This document shows, piece by piece, positions 22,910 to 28,274 of a stretch of 28,274 nucleotides of DNA; position 1 is the stretch's first letter; each line of letters opens with the position of its first letter. The stretch is from assembly GCA_047971485.1 (NCBI GenBank), contig JBKDZR010000126.1:1-28274 (forward strand). Reading direction: 5' to 3'. A program made the translations under genes and the position numbers. This DNA is from JBKDZR01 sp047971485 (GTDB lineage: Bacteria > Pseudomonadota > Alphaproteobacteria > Rhodobacterales > Rhodobacteraceae). The notes under the pieces were generated by a model. That model was not told where the DNA came from, did not search any database, and worked only from the letters and a program-made list of their open reading frames with translations.

Positions 22910-25576
22910 TCAGCTCAGTCGCGGATTGGGCTTGGCCCCGTCGATCCCGTACAGCTTCAGCGCCTTCTCCAGATCGGCCCGGCTGACCTTGCCCTCACGC
23001 CACAGATCAACCATCGCCGCCCCGGCAATATGCTGGGCATCCACCTCAAAGAACCGACGCAGGTTCACCCGGCTGTCCGAGCGCCCGAACCCGTCGGTAC
23101 CCAGAACCGTGTAGCGCCGACCCTCGGGGATATAATCCCGGATCTGTTCGCCATAGAGCTTGATGTAATCCGTTGCCGCGATGATCGGCCCGGCCGAGCG
23201 CGCCAACTGACGCGTCACGAAAGGCTGCTTGCCTTCGGCAAACGGATCCAGACGGCTTGCCCGCGCCGCATCCGCGCCATCGCGGGCCAACTCGTTGAGG
23301 GACGTGGCCGACCAGATCTCGGATGTCACCCCGAAATCCGCCTTCAGCATCTCGGCAGCCTTCATCGCCTGCACCAGGATCGTGCCCGATCCCATCAGTG
23401 TCACATGCTTCTTGCCCGGTTTCTTGACCTCGACCAGACGATAAAGACCGCGAAGGATCTCATCCTCGACCCCTTCGGGCATGTCGGGATGGGCGTAGTT
23501 CTCGTTCATCAGGGTGATGTAGAAATACACGTCCTCGCGATCACCATACATCCGCTTGAGACCGTTCTGCACGATCACCGCCACCTCATGCTGGAAGGTC
23601 GGATCATAGCTGACGCAGTTCGGGATCAGACCAGCCTGGATGTGGCTGTGCCCATCCTGATGCTGCAAACCCTCGCCATTCAGCGTCGTCCGCCCGGCCG
23701 TACCGCCCAGCAGGAAGCCACGCGCCCGGCTGTCGCCCGCCGCCCAGGCCAGATCGCCGATCCGCTGGAAGCCGAACATCGAATAGTAGATGTAGAACGG
23801 GATCATCGGCACATCATGGACCGAATAGGCCGTCGCCGCCGCAATCCAGTCGGCCATGCCGCCGGCCTCGTTGATGCCTTCCTGCAGCACCTGGCCGGTC
23901 TCGCTTTCCTTGTAGAACAGCATCTGATCGGCATCCTGGGGCGTATAGTGCTGCCCCAGCGGGTTATAGATCCCCACCGAGCGGAACAGCCCCTCCATCC
24001 CGAAGGTCCGCGATTCATCCGGCACGATCGGCACCACATGCTTGCCGATCTTCTTGTCCCGCAACAGCGTGGTCAGGATCCGCACGAAGGCCATCGTCGT
24101 CGAGATCTCGCGCTCACCCGTGCCCTTCAGCTCCTTGCCAAAGGCCTCCAGCCCAGGGACCTCAAGAACCGGCGCGTTCTTCCAGTGGCGCACCGGGAAG
24201 GCGCCCCCCAGGGCCTCACGCCGATCGGCCAGATAGGCCTTTTGCGCGTTGTTCAGCTGAACCAGCGGCGCCTTGGGCAGATCTTCATCCGAAACCGGGA
24301 TCTTGAAACGATCCCGCATGGCGCGCAGTTGGTCCTCGGCCATCTTCTTCTGCTGGTGGGTGGTGTTCTGGCCCTCGCCGGCCGTGCCCATCCCATAGCC
24401 CTTGACCGTCTTGACCAGCAGACAGACCGGCTGATCGGTCACCTTCGTCGCCCGGTCGAACGCGGCATGGACCTTTTGCACGTCATGCCCGCCCCGGCGC
24501 AGGTTCCAGATCTCTTCGTCGGTCCAATCGGCGACCAGGGCCGCCGTCTCGGGGTAGCGGCCAAAGAAATGTTCGCGGATATAGGCACCATCCTTCGACT
24601 TGAAGGTCTGGTAATCGCCATCCACCGTCTCTTCCATCAGCTGACGCAGCTTGCCCGAGGTGTCGCGCTCCAGCAAATCTTCCCAGCCGCGCCCCCAGAG
24701 CAACTTGATCACATCCCAGCCCGAGCCGCGGAAATGACCCTCAAGCTCCTGCACGATCTTGCCATTGCCGCGCACCGGACCATCCAGACGCTGCAGGTTG
24801 CAGTTGATCACGAAGATCAGGTTGTCCAGCTTCTCGCGTGCCGCAAGCGCGATCGCGCCAAGGGATTCCGGCTCGTCCATCTCGCCATCGCCGAGGAAAC
24901 ACCAGACCTTGCGATCGCCCGCATCGATCAATCCACGGTTGTGCATGTATTTCATGAACCGCGCCTGATAGATTGCCATCAGCGGGCCAAGACCCATGGA
25001 AACCGTCGGGAACTGCCAGTAATCCGGCATCAGCCAGGGATGCGGATAAGAGGACAACCCGCCGCCAGCCACCTCGGAACGGAAATTCGTCATCTCCGCA
25101 TCGCTCAGCCGGCCTTCCATGAAGGACCGCGCGTAAATCCCGGGGATCACATGGCCCTGGAAAAACACCAGATCGCCCCCATGGCTGTCCGAACGCGACC
25201 GCCAGAAATGGTTCAACCCAACGTCATAGAGCGCCGCCGAAGACGCGAAGGACGCGATATGCCCGCCATATTCGGAGCTTTCCTTGTTGCGTCGCACAAC
25301 CGTCGCCATGGCGTTCCAGCGGGTGATTGCCCGGATTCGACCCTCCATTTCCAGGTCGCCCGGGAACTCGGGCTGGTCATCGGCAGGGATCGTGTTCTGA
25401 TAGGGCGTCGTCGCCGAAAACGGCAGCATCGCCCCCGCCGCCCGGGCCTGCTGAACGGCACGATCAAGCAGAAAATGCGCCCGATCCGCGCCATCGCGCT
25501 CGATCACATCAGAGACAGCTTCCTGCCATTCCAAACTCTCAATCGGATCCGGGTCTTCATAATTCCGCGTGGACAC
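22910..25576 (-). CDS. aceE: Pyruvate dehydrogenase E1 component, homodimeric type
   Basis: An 888-residue E1 that decarboxylates pyruvate with thiamine diphosphate and acetylates lipoamide on E2. Length equals the E. coli homodimeric enzyme. The thiamine-binding motif is GDGEMDEPESLGAIALAA, closing with DNLIFVINCN (about 229-260); SEYGGHIASFAS (about 101-112) is the family's active-site entry. The start is taken as GTG at 25576 (STRNYEDPDPIES), preceded by a very purine-rich GGGAGGGAAGGG; the in-frame TTG at 25651 is not supported. It heads the aceE-aceF-lpdA operon. A perfect palindrome lies about 120 nt upstream. Confidence 0.97.
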   Translation of the reverse strand: MSTRNYEDPDPIESLEWQEAVSDVIERDGADRAHFLLDRAVQQARAAGAMLPFSATTPYQNTIPADDQPEFPGDLEMEGRIRAITRWNAMATVVRRNKESSEYGGHIASFASSAALYDVGLNHFWRSRSDSHGGDLVFFQGHVIPGIYARSFMEGRLSDAEMTNFRSEVAGGGLSSYPHPWLMPDYWQFPTVSMGLGPLMAIYQARFMKYMHNRGLIDAGDRKVWCFLGDGEMDEPESLGAIALAAREKLDNLIFVINCNLQRLDGPVRGNGKIVQELEGHFRGSGWDVIKLLWGRGWEDLLERDTSGKLRQLMEETVDGDYQTFKSKDGAYIREHFFGRYPETAALVADWTDEEIWNLRRGGHDVQKVHAAFDRATKVTDQPVCLLVKTVKGYGMGTAGEGQNTTHQQKKMAEDQLRAMRDRFKIPVSDEDLPKAPLVQLNNAQKAYLADRREALGGAFPVRHWKNAPVLEVPGLEAFGKELKGTGEREISTTMAFVRILTTLLRDKKIGKHVVPIVPDESRTFGMEGLFRSVGIYNPLGQHYTPQDADQMLFYKESETGQVLQEGINEAGGMADWIAAATAYSVHDVPMIPFYIYYSMFGFQRIGDLAWAAGDSRARGFLLGGTAGRTTLNGEGLQHQDGHSHIQAGLIPNCVSYDPTFQHEVAVIVQNGLKRMYGDREDVYFYITLMNENYAHPDMPEGVEDEILRGLYRLVEVKKPGKKHVTLMGSGTILVQAMKAAEMLKADFGVTSEIWSATSLNELARDGADAARASRLDPFAEGKQPFVTRQLARSAGPIIAATDYIKLYGEQIRDYIPEGRRYTVLGTDGFGRSDSRVNLRRFFEVDAQHIAGAAMVDLWREGKVSRADLEKALKLYGIDGAKPNPRLS

Positions 25577-25696
25577 TGTGCCCTTCCCTCCCTTGGCATG
25601 GACCCTTCGGTCCTTGGTCTGACAAACGCCCGACCCATGCACAGGCCGCAACGCTTTGGTTCATTTCTTGCTGCAAACAGGGCCGTCAGGACCTTT

Positions 25697-25710
25697 TCTT
25701 GCGCGCAAGA
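25697..25710. promoter_or_regulatory. 14-bp perfect palindrome upstream of aceE
   Basis: TCTTGCGCGCAAGA is its own reverse complement and lies 121-134 nt upstream of the aceE start in the 272-bp gap. This suits an operator for a dimeric repressor near the operon promoter. A loose -10 (TAACTA on the minus strand) lies just upstream of it. The binding protein is not identified. Confidence 0.4.
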
Positions 25711-25803
25711 TAGTTACGCATCATCCAGAATATCCGAACATTATCAGATACCTGCACTATGGCATCCTCAATTGATACTTTATGAACCCCCTGAAGGCAC
25801 CCC

Positions 25804-25820
25804 CGGGCTATGCAAGCCCG
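25804..25820 (-). terminator. Small hairpin after the sensor kinase gene
   Basis: CGGGCT and AGCCCG form a 6-bp stem with a 5-nt loop, 28 nt beyond the kinase stop on the minus strand. No T-tract follows. It may end kinase transcription weakly before the aceE promoter. Confidence 0.3.
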
Positions 25821-25848
25821 CCCTTCCCCTGTTGCATAGCTAACGGCA

Positions 25849-27168
25849 TCATCGGGCAATCCGCAACTCGGCGCACAATCCGCCAAGCCCTTCGCTGCGC
25901 GACAGTTTCAGCGATCCGCCATGGCGCCGCGCGATATCAGTGGCGATGGCCAGCCCAAGCCCGACCCCCGAAGCATGGTTCTGATTGCGCGCCGGATCCA
26001 GCCGCACGAAGGGGCGGGTTGCCTCGCCCAGGCGGTCCTCGGGGATGCCCGGCCCGTCATCTTCCACGACAAAGCGGATCGCCCGCTCTTCGCCGATCAG
26101 CGACACCTGCGCCCGCGTTCCATAGCGCACGGCATTGCCGATCAGGTTTTCCAGCGCCCGCGCCACCGCCAGCGGACGCATTTCGACCGGGCCGGGATCC
26201 TCCAATTGCCCGGTCCCGACATCGGCCCCGCCCCGCCGGGCATCCTCGACCACCCGGTCAAGCAGGTCACGGGGATCGACACGTTCAGCATCCTCCATGG
26301 CGTCGCCTCGGGCAAAAGCCAGGAACTCATCCACAAGGCGCGACATCTCGCGCACGTCGCGTTCCATGGCACGGGTGTCCTCATCCTCTGGCATCATGCT
26401 GAGCGCCAGCTTCATGCGCGTCAAGGGGGTTCGCAGATCATGGCTGACCCCGGACAACATCAGGGTCCGCTGTTCGATCTGCCGCTCGATCCGGTTGCGC
26501 ATGTCGACAAAGGCCGCCCCGGCGGACCGGACCTCGCGCGCGCCGGCGGACCGATAGCGCATGTGCCGGCCCTTGCCGAAGGCCTCGGCCGCCTGTGCCA
26601 GGCGGGTAATGGGCCGCAGTTGGTTGCGCAGGAAGATAAAGGAGATCAGCGTCATCAGAACCCCTGTCAGGATCATCAGCACCAGCAACTGATGGGGGTT
26701 CGACGCCGAGACCCGTTCGCGCGGCACGCTTAGCCGCAGCCCGCCATTCGGCGTCTCCACATAGATGAAGACCTGGCGAAAATCCGAGGCCAGATCGACC
26801 CCCACCACCCCCGGCAGGTGGCGATACAGCAGGTCGGTCACCACCCGGCCGGAAAAGTCATAGAACGGGCGCCGGTCCTCGGCCTGCACGGGCACCGGCA
26901 GATCGGCCCCGATCTCAAGCTCGGGGCCCAATGCGGCGGCGACCTGCGCAGCGACCCCTTCATCCGGGGCCTCCGAGATCCGCTTGACCAGATACACCAC
27001 CTGCACCAGCGTGGTGTCGGTCAGCTGGGCCGTGACCCCTTCAAAATGGCGCTGGATGAAGACAATGGACACAACCAGTTGCAAGACCACCACCGGCAGG
27101 ACAAGAATAAGGGCGGCCCGACCGTAAAGGCCGCGCGGCATGGACTGTTTGAGCCAATCGAAACGCAT
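25849..27168 (-). CDS. EnvZ-like sensor histidine kinase
   Basis: A 439-residue inner-membrane sensor kinase. It has a membrane helix at 18-38, a periplasmic sensor domain of about 120 residues (39-158), a second helix (160-181), HAMP (182-232, RPITRLAQAAEAFGKG), the dimerisation/phosphoacceptor box GVSHDLRTPLTRMKLAL with His243, an N box ENLIGNAVRYG (340-350), and the G boxes DDGPGI and GVGLGLAI. The H-box pattern is that of EnvZ-type kinases. No response regulator gene is next to it; the divergent neighbour is an MBL hydrolase 43 nt away. The start ATG has no clear ribosome-binding site, but the opening MRFDWLKQSMPRGLYGRAAL is typical of the family. Ligand and partner are unknown. Confidence 0.92.
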   Translation of the reverse strand: MRFDWLKQSMPRGLYGRAALILVLPVVVLQLVVSIVFIQRHFEGVTAQLTDTTLVQVVYLVKRISEAPDEGVAAQVAAALGPELEIGADLPVPVQAEDRRPFYDFSGRVVTDLLYRHLPGVVGVDLASDFRQVFIYVETPNGGLRLSVPRERVSASNPHQLLVLMILTGVLMTLISFIFLRNQLRPITRLAQAAEAFGKGRHMRYRSAGAREVRSAGAAFVDMRNRIERQIEQRTLMLSGVSHDLRTPLTRMKLALSMMPEDEDTRAMERDVREMSRLVDEFLAFARGDAMEDAERVDPRDLLDRVVEDARRGGADVGTGQLEDPGPVEMRPLAVARALENLIGNAVRYGTRAQVSLIGEERAIRFVVEDDGPGIPEDRLGEATRPFVRLDPARNQNHASGVGLGLAIATDIARRHGGSLKLSRSEGLGGLCAELRIAR

Positions 27169-27211
27169 GACACAAGATGATCACGCGCCCGCGACGGAAG
27201 GAAGACCAAAT

Positions 27212-28156
27212 ATGGACAGCCCTGCCTTCAATCCCATCCCCGGCCAATCCGAGACACTGGAACCGGGGCTGCGGCGCCTGCTGGCACCCAACCCCTCACC
27301 GATGACGTTTCGGGGCACCAATACCTATCTGCTGGGTACAGAGCACCTGGTGGTGATCGACCCCGGCCCGGCCATCGACAGCCACTTGACAGCGATTCTG
27401 GACGCGGCCGGAACCAGCCCGATCACCCATATCCTGGTCACCCACGCCCATCTCGATCATTCCGCCCTGGCCCGCCCCCTGGCCGAAGCGACCGGCGCCC
27501 CCGTACTGGCCTTTGGCGGGCCTCAAAGCGGCCGCAGCCCGCTTATGCAGGATCTGGCAGAACAGGGACTGATCGGCGGCGGCGAAGGGGTCGACCGGGC
27601 TTTTGTCCCCGATATCGTGATCGGTGCAGATGACAGCATCGAGATCGAAGACGAGCAGATCAGCTGCGTCTGGACCCCCGGGCACATGGCCCACCACCTG
27701 GCCTTTGGCTGGCGTGGGGCCCTGTTCACCGGCGATGTGGTGATGGGCTGGGCCTCATCCCTGGTGTCGCCACCCGATGGCGACCTGGGCGCGTTCATGG
27801 CCACATGCAACAGGCTGCGCACCCGACAGGACCGGATCTTCTACCCGGCCCACGGCGCCCCGATCGAGACACCCCAGGCCCGTCTGGACTGGCTGATCGC
27901 CCATCGCCGCCAGCGCGAGGCACAGATCAGCGCTGCGCTTGCAACCCGCCCGCACACGGCCGCGGACCTGACCCTGGCGATCTATGACGATGTGCCACCG
28001 GCCTTGCTGCCCGCCGCCCAACGCAACGTGCTGGCCCATCTGATCGACCTGACCGAACGCGGCACCATCACCGCCACGCCCACCCTGCATCCCGAAGCGG
28101 TCTTTTCCCGTGTCGGAGGCAACGGCGGGGACGAAGGTCGCAAAAACGTCAAATAG
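27212..28156 (+). CDS. MBL-fold metallo-hydrolase (LACTB2-like)
   Basis: A 314-residue metallo-beta-lactamase-fold hydrolase. The zinc motif THAHLDHS (77-84) is followed by TPGHMAHH, LFTGDVVMG and YPAHGAP, giving the His/Asp ligands of a two-metal site; a C-terminal helical domain (about 220-300) looks like the winged-helix part of LACTB2-type proteins. Substrate is not determined; relatives include RNA endonucleases and glyoxalase II-like thioesterases. The ATG at 27212 (MDSPAFNPIPG) is chosen over 27140 and 27167 because GGAAGGAAG precedes it and the earlier ones overlap the divergent kinase start. It is 43 bp from the kinase gene and 43 nt before tRNA-Asn. Confidence 0.9.
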   Translation: MDSPAFNPIPGQSETLEPGLRRLLAPNPSPMTFRGTNTYLLGTEHLVVIDPGPAIDSHLTAILDAAGTSPITHILVTHAHLDHSALARPLAEATGAPVLAFGGPQSGRSPLMQDLAEQGLIGGGEGVDRAFVPDIVIGADDSIEIEDEQISCVWTPGHMAHHLAFGWRGALFTGDVVMGWASSLVSPPDGDLGAFMATCNRLRTRQDRIFYPAHGAPIETPQARLDWLIAHRRQREAQISAALATRPHTAADLTLAIYDDVPPALLPAAQRNVLAHLIDLTERGTITATPTLHPEAVFSRVGGNGGDEGRKNVK

Positions 28157-28160
28157 CCTC

Positions 28161-28189
28161 TGGACGCCCCCAGCCCCCCTTGCTATAGG
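28161..28189 (+). promoter_or_regulatory. Promoter of tRNA-Asn
   Basis: TGGACG (-35-like, four of six matches), a 17-nt spacer, and an extended -10 TGCTATAGG whose hexamer TATAGG ends at 28189, ten nt before the tRNA. This predicts a transcript start just upstream of the mature 5' end. It is the clearest sigma70-type promoter in the window. Confidence 0.5.
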
Positions 28190-28199
28190 CGCGGCGTGT

Positions 28200-28274
28200 T
28201 CCGGCGTAGCTCAGCGGTAGAGCAGTTGACTGTTAATCAATTGGTCGTAGGTTCGATCCCTACCGCCGGAGCCA
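28200..28274 (+). tRNA. tRNA-Asn (anticodon GTT)
   Basis: A 75-nt cloverleaf ending at the window edge. The acceptor stem TCCGGCG pairs with CGCCGGA, discriminator G, and CCA is encoded. The D arm has GCTCAGCGGTAGAGC. The anticodon stem GTTGA/TCAAT closes the loop CTGTTAA with GTT at positions 34-36. The T arm has GGTTCGATCC. Nothing after the CCA is visible. Confidence 0.97.

Noticed and set aside
21989..25843. A 1284-codon open frame on the plus strand opposite aceE and aceF
   Set aside because: It is antisense to two unmistakable enzymes and its translation is rich in Arg/His/Pro/Gln with no recognisable domain; it is a codon-bias shadow.
1..28274. Search by eye for CRISPR arrays, insertion sequences, integrase genes and attachment sites
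   Set aside because: No regularly spaced repeats, transposase or integrase motifs, or repeated tRNA 3' ends were seen; both tRNAs are intact without adjacent integrase genes.

Overview
The window reads as a chromosomal segment of a high-GC alphaproteobacterium of the order Rhodobacterales (Roseobacter/Rhodobacter type). The evidence is a CtrA-type box in a divergent flagellar promoter, a motE-motA-fliL / fliF-fliH-fliN-fliP arrangement, a three-gene pyruvate dehydrogenase operon whose E2 and E3 both carry an N-terminal lipoyl domain, a Cys-type KdsA, and strongly GC-biased third codon positions that create many long antisense shadow ORFs. No phage, insertion sequence, CRISPR array or rRNA was seen. 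Genus cannot be given from the sequence alone.

Layout. Positions 1-7221 are mostly housekeeping: a class I aminotransferase cut by the window edge, an amidase-signature enzyme, a UbiH/UbiF-type FAD monooxygenase, a Trm112-like protein coupled to a LON-substrate-binding-domain protein, a thioredoxin-TPR protein (CnoX/YbbN type), exonuclease III, and a DUF374 acyltransferase-like protein. Positions 7289-15413 are a divergent flagellar locus. Leftward runs fliL, a small coiled-coil membrane protein, motE, motA and a large exported protein of unknown function, all overlapping or closely spaced. Rightward runs fliF, fliH, fliN, fliP with overlapping ends. A CtrA-like box lies between the two arms. 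A strong hairpin and tRNA-Gln(TTG) follow. Positions 15691-19680 hold kdsA, a divergent nhaA, a four-cysteine uracil-DNA-glycosylase-superfamily gene and an SseB-family gene. Positions 19744-25576 are the leftward aceE-aceF-lpdA operon with a T-tract terminator at its end and a 14-bp perfect palindrome upstream of aceE. The right end has an EnvZ-like sensor kinase without a response regulator beside it, a divergent MBL-fold hydrolase, and tRNA-Asn(GTT), which ends at the last base.

How the genes work together. The flagellar genes encode the MS ring (FliF), its export and C-ring partners (FliH, FliN, FliP), and the stator side (MotA, FliL, MotE plus two poorly known proteins). MotB, FliG, FliM, FliQ and FliR are not in the window, so the system is split. 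The most interesting candidate is the 778-residue exported protein, translationally coupled to motA. It has an AMIN-like N-terminal region and a long helical-repeat C-terminal part, and is a plausible periplasmic motor component served by MotE. The Pdh operon converts pyruvate to acetyl-CoA; its E2 and E3 lipoyl-plus-linker segments look like a homogenised duplication. Intergenic stretches are short; none exceeds about 300 bases.
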